Assembly (NCBI RefSeq): GCF_000153045.1
Contig: NZ_CH724160.1
Coordinates: forward strand, 763,499 to 827,498
DNA from: Synechococcus sp. WH 5701
GTDB taxonomy: Bacteria > Cyanobacteriota > Cyanobacteriia > PCC-6307 > Cyanobiaceae
DNA length: 64,000 nucleotides
Direction of reading: 5' to 3'
Part shown: positions 24,398-32,324 of the stretch, piece after piece
How positions within the stretch are numbered: the first letter of the stretch is position 1
How the letters are laid out: each line of letters starts with the position of its first letter
Translations under genes and position numbers: made by a program
The notes under the pieces: model-generated
Told to the model about the DNA's origin: nothing
What the model saw: the letters and a program-made list of their open reading frames with translations, nothing else
Database searches by the model: none

Positions 24398-24414
24398 CAC
24401 CGCAGAATCTCGAC

Positions 24415-24891
24415 CTACCAGCTCACCCCATGAAGCTTCGGCAGCGGTGCCGTCTGGCTGGTGACGGCGAACAGCCGAGGAATGCGATGGCTGTTGTAGA
24501 CGTGAAACTCACGCACCAGTGAGACACCCTCCTCGCGCACGGCCTGGTTGAGCACCAGAGAGCCGTCAGGATCCGAAACCGAGCGGTGGAAGGTGCCGGG
24601 GGGGATGCGCAGGATGTCGCCGCCGGTGTCGAGGCGCACGATGTGGAAGGGGTAGTTCCAGCCCAGATTCACCAGGAAGAAGGTGCGGCCGCCATGCATC
24701 GCCAGCAGGTTGTCCTCCTGGTGGGGATGGAGATAGAACTGCCAGGCGCCGGTTTCAGGGTCGTCGGGAGGGCTTACGGCTGGGCCGCTGTGCACCACCA
24801 GGTCCCGGGCGTTGGAGGTGGGCACCGTGATGTCGAAGAAGCGCACCGCCGGGGTGTCGCGGAACTTCTCATAGGGAATCAACTCGAACAT
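24415..24891 (-). CDS. Cupin-like protein
   Basis: A 158-residue protein with a cupin-like metal-binding pattern: QFYLHPHQEDNLLAMHGGRTFFLV (H-x-H, then E) at about residues 51-74 and IPPGTFHRSVSD near 97. No signal peptide is seen from this start. The ATG at 24891 begins at MFELIPYEKFRDTPAVRFFD; the frame also allows starts at 24945 and 24993. It could be an enzyme or a small-molecule sensor; the sequence does not decide. It is convergent with the small secreted gene and divergent from the CsgG-domain gene. Confidence 0.7.
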   Translation of the reverse strand: MFELIPYEKFRDTPAVRFFDITVPTSNARDLVVHSGPAVSPPDDPETGAWQFYLHPHQEDNLLAMHGGRTFFLVNLGWNYPFHIVRLDTGGDILRIPPGTFHRSVSDPDGSLVLNQAVREEGVSLVREFHVYNSHRIPRLFAVTSQTAPLPKLHGVSW

Positions 24892-25182
24892 CGGGGCGGG
24901 CTTGGGCCCTTTCTGTTCACTGTTACGGAGCAAGGATGCGGCCATGGCGGCAACCGCCGGCCCTGACGGCCTGGCGGTGTGAAGTCTTTCCATTGAACAG
25001 AACCACGGTCCCCATCAACGTGCAGGACGCTACGGAACCAGCCCCCTGCGGACAGAAGCCGATCCGGTTATGGCGGGTCTGGCCATGGTTGTTTGAATGG
25101 ATGCTCCCTGGAATGCTTCGCCTTGTCCGATCGCCCGATCTCCCTCCCCGCGGCGCCCCTGGCCTGGCTGCCGGTCCGCTCC

Positions 25183-26007
25183 ATGCCCCTGCTCCTGGCC
25201 GCTGGACTGGGCCTGGGCATGGTTGCGGCTCCGGCCCAGGCGCAACCACGGCCCGCGGGCCGGCCCACCGTCTCGGTGCCTGATTTCAAGAACACCGTCA
25301 CCCAGCAGACCTGGTGGTGGCAGGGACCTGTGGCCACGGATCTGGCGGCCATGCTCTCCAATGAACTCCAGGCCACCGGTGACATCCAGGTGGTGGAGCG
25401 CAACAACCTCAAGGCGGTGCTCTCAGAGCAGGAACTCGCGGAGCTGGGCATCGTTCGCAAGAACGCCAATGCCGCCCAGCGGGGCCAGATGACCGGGGCC
25501 CGCTACATCGTGCTCGGCACGGTCAGTTCCTACGAGTCCAACGTCGAGAGCAAGACCTCCGGCAGTAACTTCGGCCTGCTGGGCTTCGGCACCAACAAGC
25601 AGCAGGCGGAAACCAAGGACTACGTGGCGATCGATGTGCGGGTGGTGGACAGCACAACCGGTGAGGTGGTGGGTCAGCGCACGGTGGAGGGCAGGGCCAC
25701 CAACACCGCCGCTGCTCAGGAGAACGGGGTGAATCTGCTGCCTGCCGCCGGTCTGGCGCTCTTCCTGGCCCCCAACATGGGCCGGACCGGCCAGGGGCTC
25801 ACCGGCGCTGCCGGCACCCTGCGCTTTGGCTCCAACAGCTCCGAGGCCCAGCGCACTCCTGCTGCCAAGGCGATCCGCGCCGCTCTGATCGATGCCTCCA
25901 GCTATGTGAGCTGCCTGCTGGTGCCCAAGGGCAACTGCATGGCCAGTTTCGAGGCCCAGGAGCAGCAGCGGCGTGAGCGCACCCGTGGAGTGCTGCAGCT
26001 GGAGTGA
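25183..26007 (+). CDS. CsgG/HfaB-domain secreted protein
   Basis: A 274-residue protein with a signal peptide ending around APAQAQP. A CsgG-type domain follows, with VSVPDFKNTV, LAAMLSNELQATGDIQVVERNNLKAVLSEQELAELG (residues about 45-80) and GARYIVLGTVSSYESNV. CsgG homologs are outer-membrane or periplasmic proteins; the type member is the curli secretion pore, while many bacterial relatives have other roles. No lipobox cysteine is seen and there are no curli genes nearby, so a curli role is not supported. The ATG at 25183 gives a compact signal peptide without positive charge; a TTG at 25093 would add 30 residues. Confidence 0.8.
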   Translation: MPLLLAAGLGLGMVAAPAQAQPRPAGRPTVSVPDFKNTVTQQTWWWQGPVATDLAAMLSNELQATGDIQVVERNNLKAVLSEQELAELGIVRKNANAAQRGQMTGARYIVLGTVSSYESNVESKTSGSNFGLLGFGTNKQQAETKDYVAIDVRVVDSTTGEVVGQRTVEGRATNTAAAQENGVNLLPAAGLALFLAPNMGRTGQGLTGAAGTLRFGSNSSEAQRTPAAKAIRAALIDASSYVSCLLVPKGNCMASFEAQEQQRRERTRGVLQLE

Positions 26008-26035
26008 TCCTGGCCTCAGGTCTTGGGCGGGTTCG

Positions 26036-26218
26036 TCAGCGGGGCTTGATGTTGAGCAGCTTGGCGCCGTAATCGGCCGTGAAGGCGGCCTGCATCTGCC
26101 AGGCACGCAACAGAGTCTGGGCGACCTGGCGCAGCTCCTCAATGTCGTTGCAGTTGTCGATCGCCCGGGAGTGCACTGCCGTGGAGAACTCGCGAGAGAG
26201 GGAAAGGGGGTCGTTCAT
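26036..26218 (-). CDS. Small conserved helical protein (60 aa)
   Basis: A 60-residue soluble protein, starting MNDPLSLSREFSTAVHSRAI and ending ADYGAKLLNIKPR, with two likely amphipathic helices. It has its own ATG and no overlap with other genes. I recognise the pattern as that of small proteins recurring in picocyanobacterial genomes, but no function is known to me. It lies just downstream of cobA on the same strand (79-bp gap), so it may belong to the siroheme/nitrite segment. A role as a small regulator of nitrogen metabolism is only a guess. Confidence 0.65.
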   Translation of the reverse strand: MNDPLSLSREFSTAVHSRAIDNCNDIEELRQVAQTLLRAWQMQAAFTADYGAKLLNIKPR

Positions 26219-26297
26219 GGCCTGTTTTTACATTACGTTACAAAGCAGGGGTGACCTTCCGTGGGGCGGCTTGCCGAACAGCCCCCCCCAATCTTGC

Positions 26298-27113
26298 TCA
26301 GAACGGGATCGGCATCTCCACGTCGGCCGGTTGGGGCGCGCAGGCCGGCACCCGCTCCAGCACCACCTGACCGATCACCACAATCGAGGGGGAGCCGTAG
26401 CCTTCGGCTTCTGCCGCATCAGCCAGCTCCCCCAGGGTGCTCACCAGCTGCCGCTGGCCGCTGACGGTCCCCTGTTGGATCACCGCTGCGGGAGTGTCTG
26501 ACGCCAGCTCGCCGGCGATCAGCTCATCGCAGATGCGGCGCAGATTGTGCAGCCCCATGTAGATCACGAGCCCATCGCTGCTGCGGGCCAGGCCTCTCCA
26601 GTCGACCCCGGGTCTCCCCTTGTCGATCTCCTCATGGCCCGTCACGAAGGTGACGCTCGAGCCCGCCTTGCGGTGGGTGATCGGGATGCCCGCGTAGGCG
26701 GGTGCGGCGATGCCGGCGGTGACGCCAGGCACCACCTGCACCGGCACCCCATGGCTGGCCAGGTGGGCCGCTTCCTCGCCGCCACGGCCGAACAGGAAGG
26801 GATCGCCGCCCTTCAGGCGCACGATCGTGCGGTGGCGTCGGGCCAGGTCCACCAGCACGGCATTGGTGCTTGGCTGGGGCACGGAATGGTGCCCCCGGCG
26901 CTTGCCCACGAAATGGCGCTCGCAGCCCGCCGGGGTCAGCTCCAGCAGGGCCGTGGGTACGAGGGAGTCGTAGACGAGCGCATCGCAGCATTGCAGCAGG
27001 CGCTGGGCCTTGAGGGTGATCAGTTCGGGATCGCCCGGCCCCGCGCCCACCAGATACACGGTGCCCAGGTGTTCGCCAGCGGCCTCAGCAGGATCCGGCA
27101 TCGCAGCGCTCAT
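26298..27113 (-). CDS. cobA: Uroporphyrinogen-III C-methyltransferase
   Basis: A 271-residue SAM-dependent uroporphyrinogen-III methyltransferase making precorrin-2, the precursor of siroheme and cobalamin. The motifs GTVYLVGAGPGDPELITLKA (residues 17-36), VRLKGGDPFLFGRGGEE, VVPGVTAGIAAPAYAGIPIT and VIYMG are present. It is a stand-alone CobA/SUMT rather than a CysG fusion. It starts within the last 4 nt of the CbiX-like gene (ATGA), so the two are translated together, consistent with siroheme supply to NirA. Confidence 0.95.
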   Translation of the reverse strand: MSAAMPDPAEAAGEHLGTVYLVGAGPGDPELITLKAQRLLQCCDALVYDSLVPTALLELTPAGCERHFVGKRRGHHSVPQPSTNAVLVDLARRHRTIVRLKGGDPFLFGRGGEEAAHLASHGVPVQVVPGVTAGIAAPAYAGIPITHRKAGSSVTFVTGHEEIDKGRPGVDWRGLARSSDGLVIYMGLHNLRRICDELIAGELASDTPAAVIQQGTVSGQRQLVSTLGELADAAEAEGYGSPSIVVIGQVVLERVPACAPQPADVEMPIPF

Positions 27114-28408
27114 GGCAGGGCCTCGAGCTGATCGAGCAGCAGGGCCTGGAAGCGCGGACGTTGCAGAAGCGGGGCCCCCAGCGCAGCGGGCAGGCTCTCG
27201 GTGAGCCGGTTCGCGGCCAGGGCCAGGGGCAGGACAGCGCCGCGGATCGCCAGAGCCAGGTCCTCAAGATCAGTCGCAGTGTATGGAGCGGCTTGACAAG
27301 TCGCTGAACAGCGGCGCTCGAGGTGCGCCAGATAGCGGTCGGCCACGCCCGGCTCGAGCGGGTGATGCAGCAGCAGCGGTGGCGAGTCCTGGCCGTGGCT
27401 GGCCGCCAGCTCCGCCAGCTCGTCGGCGATCGCCCCCTGCCAGCTGGGCCAGGCCCCCAGGAAGGGAATCCGCCGCAGGGGGCCGCGGCGGCGCCAGGCC
27501 GCCGCGATCGCCGGGATGTCGTGGCGCACATGGTTGCCGGGCAGCAGCAGCAGGGGCACCAGGGTGAGCGGCCGCGAAACGTTCTCCTGCCCCGGGGCGG
27601 CAAGATCGGTCGGAGCCACGTTGCCGCTGAGGGTCTGCAGCCGCACGGGAGCACGCCGGCGGCGCTCCAGGTCGCGGGCCAGGGCCTGAAGTTCTTCGGG
27701 AATCACTCCGCCGGCGCGGCCATGAACCACCAGCAGCAGCGGGCAGCGGGGCAGGGACGCCAGCCGTCGCCGGGCACGGGCTTCCGTGACGGGGTCGAGG
27801 GGGCGGCCCAGCACCTGCTCAAGCCCCTCCCGGGCGCTCGGCAGGCGGGCGAGCAGATCCACGGCCTGGGAGGCCAGCGGGCCATCGAGGTCGTTGCAGA
27901 GCTCCAGCAGCAGCTGCTGCAGCGCCGCCTGGGGCCAGACGCTCAGCCCCACCGCCAGGCCTTCGAGGGCGGCGCGGCGCAACGGAGACGGACCGGCCTG
28001 GCGGGCCAGCTGCTCGAGACAGGCAAAGTCGTGGCTGTCGCGTTGGTGCCCGAGCAGGGGCAGCAGGGCCACACTGGGCCGCTCGGCGATGGCGGCTCGC
28101 AGCAGGGCGGCGCAGGCGGGATCGCGGCGGCGACCGATCAGATCGAGCAACTCCAGTCGCTGGGCCACCACGGCAGGCTCGCTGGAGACAGGCAGGCTCA
28201 GCCACCAGCGCAGCAGACGGGCCGATCCAGCCCCATCGAGCTTCTCCACCAGTACGGCCACCAGGTCGCTGGCCGCAGGCAGAGAGCCCTGCTCCACGGC
28301 CTCCAGCCATGGAGCCGTGGCCACGGCGTCCGCTCGCCTGAGGCGCTGCAGCCAGGGCCAGCGCTCTGGGCTGCCTTCGGGCGGCAGCTGGGACGGCAGA
28401 GGTGTCAC
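27110..28408 (-). CDS. CbiX/sirohydrochlorin chelatase-like protein with helical N-domain
   Basis: A 432-residue protein. The C-terminal half contains a CbiX-type chelatase domain, with LLLVVHGRAGGVIPEELQAL (near residue 231) and LTLVPLLLLPGNHVRHDIP (near 285). Sirohydrochlorin ferrochelatases carry the equivalent HGS and PFFL-x-G-H segments. The N-terminal ~220 residues are leucine/alanine-rich helices resembling HEAT-like repeats. The chelatase domain is probably the iron-inserting step of siroheme synthesis, coupled to cobA by a 4-nt overlap. The start is a GTG. Confidence 0.8.
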   Translation of the reverse strand: MTPLPSQLPPEGSPERWPWLQRLRRADAVATAPWLEAVEQGSLPAASDLVAVLVEKLDGAGSARLLRWWLSLPVSSEPAVVAQRLELLDLIGRRRDPACAALLRAAIAERPSVALLPLLGHQRDSHDFACLEQLARQAGPSPLRRAALEGLAVGLSVWPQAALQQLLLELCNDLDGPLASQAVDLLARLPSAREGLEQVLGRPLDPVTEARARRRLASLPRCPLLLVVHGRAGGVIPEELQALARDLERRRRAPVRLQTLSGNVAPTDLAAPGQENVSRPLTLVPLLLLPGNHVRHDIPAIAAAWRRRGPLRRIPFLGAWPSWQGAIADELAELAASHGQDSPPLLLHHPLEPGVADRYLAHLERRCSATCQAAPYTATDLEDLALAIRGAVLPLALAANRLTESLPAALGAPLLQRPRFQALLLDQLEALP

Positions 28409-28557
28409 AGGGGCTGCCCCTGCGCGATCAGGCGCTTCCCCTGGGCTGAGCTGGATCGCAAAGTGTCTCCATTGATACGTTTTATAGGGCGGAGCTGGTG
28501 CGGTGCCAGCGCTGCCTTTAGCAAGGAAAGAGACACAGCTTTCAGGGCAACGACGCC

Positions 28558-29019
28558 ATGGACCCGGACCACGCCACCACAGAACTCTCGATGGATCGTG
28601 GAGACTGTGCCCGCACCGGCGGCAGGCCCAGGGCTCCGTTGCCGGCCAGTTTCGCCGAACTCAAGCAGCAGCAGCTGGTGTTCACCCTGGTGCGCCAGTT
28701 GGCCGAAGCCCAGTTTGTGCGCGCCGACCGGGAGCTCACCCGCCGGCTCTGGCAGGAAGTGGCGGACCTGGAGATCGATCCTGATCGCATCACCACCCTG
28801 CTCTATGGCGGTCAGTCCTGCGCCGACCGCCAGGGACTGATGTCCCTGGATGAGAGCTGGAGCCAGCAGGCTCAGGCTGCCGCCGAACCACGCCGTGGCT
28901 TCCGCTGGGGCTGGGGCGGCCGTGCACCCCGCCGCGGCGTTCTCAGCTCGCGTCCGTACGTGGGCGCGCGCCGTAGTGCTCCACCAGCAACGTCTCCAGC
29001 ACGTCGGGGAGCTGGCTGA
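28558..29019 (+). CDS. Hypothetical protein
   Basis: A 153-residue soluble protein. A credible helical core spans residues about 30-105 (FAELKQQQLVFTLVRQLAEA, RRLWQEVADLEIDPDRITTL). The tail is Arg/Gly/Ala-rich and lies antisense to the 3' end of nirA (77-nt overlap). No known family is recognised. It has its own ATG after a 150-bp gap from the divergent CbiX-like gene. The central part looks like real protein; the tail may be frame drift. Confidence 0.55.
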   Translation: MDPDHATTELSMDRGDCARTGGRPRAPLPASFAELKQQQLVFTLVRQLAEAQFVRADRELTRRLWQEVADLEIDPDRITTLLYGGQSCADRQGLMSLDESWSQQAQAAAEPRRGFRWGWGGRAPRRGVLSSRPYVGARRSAPPATSPARRGAG

Positions 29020-30523
29020 GGGGCACACCCTTGTCGTGCAGGGCCGCCAGTTTCGGGTTGGCGTCCATGGCGCCACCAAGAAAAATCTTGGCGGCTTCCA
29101 CCATCTGCCCGTCCACCCGGGTCTTGGCGCCCATCAGGCCGATCTGGCCCATGTAGGGCTGCCCGCAGGCGTTGGGGCAGCCTGTCCAGTGGGTGCGCAC
29201 CCCATGGGGCAGCTCCAGGCGCCGCTCCAGTTCGTCGACCACCGCCTGGGCCGTGCTCTTGGTGGGAATCAGAGCAAAGCTGCAATAGCGGTTGCCGGTG
29301 CAGCTCACCGCTTCGGCCTGCAGGGGGCCAGGGCTCACCTGGTAGCGCTCCAGCAGGGGCTCCACCAGCAGGGCATCGAGCCTGCCCTCGGGCACATTGG
29401 CGATCAGGGCGTTCTGGCTTTCGCTCAGTCGGAGTTCGCCGCTGCCGTACTCCCGGGCCAGACGGGCGAGTTCCAGCATGCTGGCGGCCTCCAGCCGGCC
29501 CATCGGCACGTGAAGACCGACCCAGTGCAGGCCCTCCTGCTTCTGAGCGTGGACGCCGCAGATGTCCCGTGGGGCCTGGGATACCAGATGGGAGCCGTCG
29601 TGGGAGGGAGTGGCGGCGGCTTCCTCCACACCCACGAACTCGGCGAAGGTGTCCAGCACCTGGGAGCGGTAGTCCTCCAGGCCGAGGGCGTCGATGAGGT
29701 ACATCAACCGGGTCTTGTTGCGGTTCTCGCGGCTGCCTTCCCGCTCGTAGTGGCGCAGCACCGCCAGGCTGAAGGCAGGCAGTAGCTCGCCCCGCAGCCA
29801 CAGCCCCAGGGGGATGGCCAGCTCGTTGCGCTGGGCGGAGAAGAAGCCTCCCACCATCACCGTGAAGCCCAGCTCACCGCCGTGATGGGCTGGCAGGAAG
29901 GCCAGATCGTTGTGCAGCAGGAAGCTGTCGGGCGCCCCGCCCACGGCCACGTTGAACTTGCGGGGCAGGTTGCGCGGGCCTTCGGGCCCCAGCAGCGCCT
30001 CCTGGATCGCGTCCACCAAGGGCCGGGTGTCGAGGAATTCCTCGGGGTCGAGGCCGGCGAGAGGATTTCCCGTGACGTTGCGGGGGTTGTCGTGCCCCGA
30101 CTGGCGGCTGGTGAGGCCCACCGACTCCAGGGCGCTCATCAGGGGCGCCATGTCCTCCAGCAGAAGGCCCCGCAGCTGAATGTTCTGGCGGGTGGTGATG
30201 TCGGCACTGCCGTGCTCTCCGCAGCGATCGACCACATCGGCCAGCACCTCCAGTTGATCGGCGCTGAGCACGCCATTGGGCAGCCGCAGGCGCACCATGA
30301 AGCGCCCCGGAGTCACGGGTCTGAAGAAGATGCCCAGCCACTTGAGATGGATGGTGAGGGTGGCCTCAGCCAGGGATTCCCAGCCCGCGGCTCCCAGTTC
30401 GGCCAGGCGCGGGGCCAGATCCAGCCCGCAGGCTTCGGCCTTGGCCTTCTCCACCTTGTTCAGCTTCACGCCGGTGGCGGCCTGGGACGCTGCCCCCCCG
30501 GCGGATGGTTGAGCTGCGCTCAC
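28943..30523 (-). CDS. nirA: Ferredoxin-nitrite reductase
   Basis: A 526-residue siroheme/[4Fe-4S] enzyme reducing nitrite to ammonium with six electrons from ferredoxin. The nitrite/sulfite reductase ferredoxin-like half-domains, the DITTRQNIQLRG segment and the cluster ligands are present: CTGNRYCSFA near residue 410 and THWTGCPNACGQPYMGQ near 448. Nitrite rather than sulfite reductase is supported by the nitrate-assimilation neighbours. The start is GTG. It is divergent from the TrpD-like/narM/nrt genes across about 80 bp, and its 3' end overlaps the convergent hypothetical gene. Confidence 0.95.
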   Translation of the reverse strand: MSAAQPSAGGAASQAATGVKLNKVEKAKAEACGLDLAPRLAELGAAGWESLAEATLTIHLKWLGIFFRPVTPGRFMVRLRLPNGVLSADQLEVLADVVDRCGEHGSADITTRQNIQLRGLLLEDMAPLMSALESVGLTSRQSGHDNPRNVTGNPLAGLDPEEFLDTRPLVDAIQEALLGPEGPRNLPRKFNVAVGGAPDSFLLHNDLAFLPAHHGGELGFTVMVGGFFSAQRNELAIPLGLWLRGELLPAFSLAVLRHYEREGSRENRNKTRLMYLIDALGLEDYRSQVLDTFAEFVGVEEAAATPSHDGSHLVSQAPRDICGVHAQKQEGLHWVGLHVPMGRLEAASMLELARLAREYGSGELRLSESQNALIANVPEGRLDALLVEPLLERYQVSPGPLQAEAVSCTGNRYCSFALIPTKSTAQAVVDELERRLELPHGVRTHWTGCPNACGQPYMGQIGLMGAKTRVDGQMVEAAKIFLGGAMDANPKLAALHDKGVPLSQLPDVLETLLVEHYGARPRTDAS

Positions 30524-30583
30524 GGTCGCTCCCGAATGCTGAGACCTGACCCTTTAGTGTCCCAGTACGTGGATCCAGTTCTT

Positions 30584-30597
30584 GTTGCAAGCTTTAC
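30584..30597 (-). promoter_or_regulatory. nirA: Candidate NtcA-type site in the nirA promoter
   Basis: On the minus strand the site reads GTA-N8-AAC, one base from the NtcA consensus GTA-N8-TAC, and lies about 60 bp upstream of the nirA start codon. NtcA is the global nitrogen regulator of cyanobacteria and nirA is a known target in other species. A site this degenerate has a substantial chance probability in 80 bp, and no convincing -10 box is seen, so this is tentative. Confidence 0.3.
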
Positions 30598-30602
30598 CAA
30601 AC

Positions 30603-31676
30603 ATGGCTCCAGAGGGGATCCGTGGGGAGTTGCCAAGGCGGCCGCCGATGCCTCCCGAGGCGGTGCGTTTCCGGGAGCTGCTGGCCAAAGTGGGCAGCGG
30701 AGAGCACACCAGCACAGGCCTGACCCGCGCTGAGGCCTGTGAGGCCATGGACCTGATGCTGCTGGGTCAGGTGAGCGATGCCCAGCTGGGGGCCTTTCTG
30801 ATCGCCCACCGCATTCGCCGGCCGTCACCGATCGAGCTCACCGGCATGCTCGAGAGCTACCGGCTGCTGGGCCCCAGCCTCCGTACCCCGGGGCGCAAGC
30901 CCCTCTGCTTCGGTGTCCCCTACGACGGCCGCAACCGCACGGCACCGGTGCTGCCCCTGCTCGCCCTGGTGCTGGCGTCGGCGGATCAGCCGGTGGTGCT
31001 GCATGGCGGCGATCCCATGCCGGTGAAGTACGGAGTCACCCTGGCTGAGTTGTTCGCGGCCCTGGGGATCGAATGGCGCGGCCTGAGCCTGGAGGCGGTG
31101 CAACAGCGGCTGGATCGCCACGGCCTGGCCCTCACCCACCAGGCTGATCACTTTCCCAGCGCTGAGCGGCTCCTCCCTGTGCGCGACGCCATCGGCAAAC
31201 GGCCGCCGGTGGCCAGCCTGGAGTTGCTCTGGACACCCCACCAGGGGGAGCACCTGCTGGTGAGCGGCTTTGTGCATCCCCCCACGGAAACCCGTGCCTG
31301 GGAGGCCCTGGGCCATGCCGACGAAACCGATGTGTACACCGTCAAGGGGCTGGAGGGTTCCACCGACCTGCCCACCACCAGGGCCGGCATCACCGCCCGG
31401 CTCCGCCACGGGGCCATGAGCCGGATCCTGCTGCATCCCCGCGACCACGGCATCACCGCCCAGGAGGTGGCCTGGCAGAACCTGGAGATCTGGCGCGATC
31501 AGGCCCTGGCAGCCCTGGTGGGGGTGGGCCCCCTGGCTGATGCCCTGCTCTGGAACCTGGCGGTGTATTGGTGGCAGGCCGACCGCTGCGAGAGCCTCGA
31601 AGCGGGAATGGAGCAGGCCAGAGCCCTGCTGGCGGCCCGCAGCGGCGAACGGTTGCGTCAGGAGCTCTCGGCGTGA
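30603..31676 (+). CDS. Anthranilate phosphoribosyltransferase-family (TrpD-like) protein
   Basis: A 357-residue protein of the TrpD-like glycosyltransferase/PRTase fold. A TrpD-type N-terminal helical domain (TRAEACEAMDLMLLGQVSDAQLGAFLIAHR) lies at residues about 38-67. The usual glycine-rich PRPP motif of TrpD is altered (CFGVPYDGRNRTAPVLPLLA). A true trpD role in tryptophan synthesis is therefore doubtful. Its stop overlaps the narM start (GTGA), tying it to nitrate assimilation. The ATG at 30603 was chosen over a TTG at 30582; an ATG at 30648 is also possible. Confidence 0.75.
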   Translation: MAPEGIRGELPRRPPMPPEAVRFRELLAKVGSGEHTSTGLTRAEACEAMDLMLLGQVSDAQLGAFLIAHRIRRPSPIELTGMLESYRLLGPSLRTPGRKPLCFGVPYDGRNRTAPVLPLLALVLASADQPVVLHGGDPMPVKYGVTLAELFAALGIEWRGLSLEAVQQRLDRHGLALTHQADHFPSAERLLPVRDAIGKRPPVASLELLWTPHQGEHLLVSGFVHPPTETRAWEALGHADETDVYTVKGLEGSTDLPTTRAGITARLRHGAMSRILLHPRDHGITAQEVAWQNLEIWRDQALAALVGVGPLADALLWNLAVYWWQADRCESLEAGMEQARALLAARSGERLRQELSA

Positions 31677-32143
31677 GTCTGCACGAGCGCTGCTTCGCCT
31701 TCGAGGCGGATTTCGTCGAGGATCTGCGCTGCCTGCCGATGGCCGTGCGCCGCAAGCTCGATCTGGCCGGTGTCAAGCTCAAGCTGAGCCACTGGCATGG
31801 CCTGGATCCCAATGAGCGGGCGCGCCTGCTGGTCTGGTCCGACGCGCCTGCTGCCATCGTTGACCTGCGCCAGTGGCTGCAGCGGCGCACCGCAGAGCTG
31901 GCTGATGGTCCGGCGAGGGCCATCGATCCGGCCATCGCCGCCGACTGGCAGCAGCTTGAGGCTGTTCCCGAACGCTTGCGGGCGGCCTGCGAGCAGCTCG
32001 GATCCGGCGTGGAGCTGGCCCAGTGGCAGAGCCTCGATGAGCTGCAGCGCTTTGCCCTGGTCAAGCTCAGCCATCCCGGGCATGAACACCGCAATCTGCC
32101 CAGGGCCCTGATGGAGTTCGGCCTGGGCCTGGGATGTCCGTGA
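31673..32143 (+). CDS. narM: Nitrate reductase-associated protein
   Basis: A 156-residue soluble protein matching the cyanobacterial nitrate reductase-associated family, which in studied species is needed for active NarB. It opens SLHERCFAFEADFVEDLRCL and has MAVRRKLDLAGVKLKLSHWH, LPRALMEFGLGLG at the end and FALVKLSHPGHEHRNLP near the C-terminus. The GTG start overlaps the stop of the TrpD-like gene by 4 nt. The frame is open further upstream but only as a shadow of that gene. The position just before the nrt transporter genes supports the call. Confidence 0.88.
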   Translation: MSLHERCFAFEADFVEDLRCLPMAVRRKLDLAGVKLKLSHWHGLDPNERARLLVWSDAPAAIVDLRQWLQRRTAELADGPARAIDPAIAADWQQLEAVPERLRAACEQLGSGVELAQWQSLDELQRFALVKLSHPGHEHRNLPRALMEFGLGLGCP

Positions 32144-32165
32144 ATGCTCGCCAGGGGCTTTCCTG

Positions 32166-32179
32166 GTAGCAATCACTAC
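32166..32179 (+). promoter_or_regulatory. nrtA: NtcA box upstream of nrtA
   Basis: A perfect GTA-GCAATCAC-TAC match to the NtcA consensus GTA-N8-TAC, 146 bp upstream of the nrtA ATG in a gene-free stretch of 181 bp. NtcA activates nitrate transport and reduction operons when ammonium is scarce. An AT-rich TGATGTAAGTG lies about 20 bp downstream where a -10 box is expected, although it is not a clean consensus. Confidence 0.75.
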
Positions 32180-32324
32180 GCTGATGTGTTGCGGATTGTG
32201 GTGATGTAAGTGTGTTGGTCAGCCTGAGCGCCAGCACCATCGCCGGTTCGGTGCGCTTGATTGCGGAGCCCGTCCGGATTGCGATTGCTCGCAGCCCGAC
32301 TCCTTCACCTTCCGTTCAGGCTCC

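Noticed and set aside
28465-28478. GTN10AC (GTC-N8-TAC) as an NtcA site before the CbiX-like/cobA genes
   Set aside because: The core is too degenerate to exceed chance in 150 bp and no -10 box lies at the expected distance on either strand.
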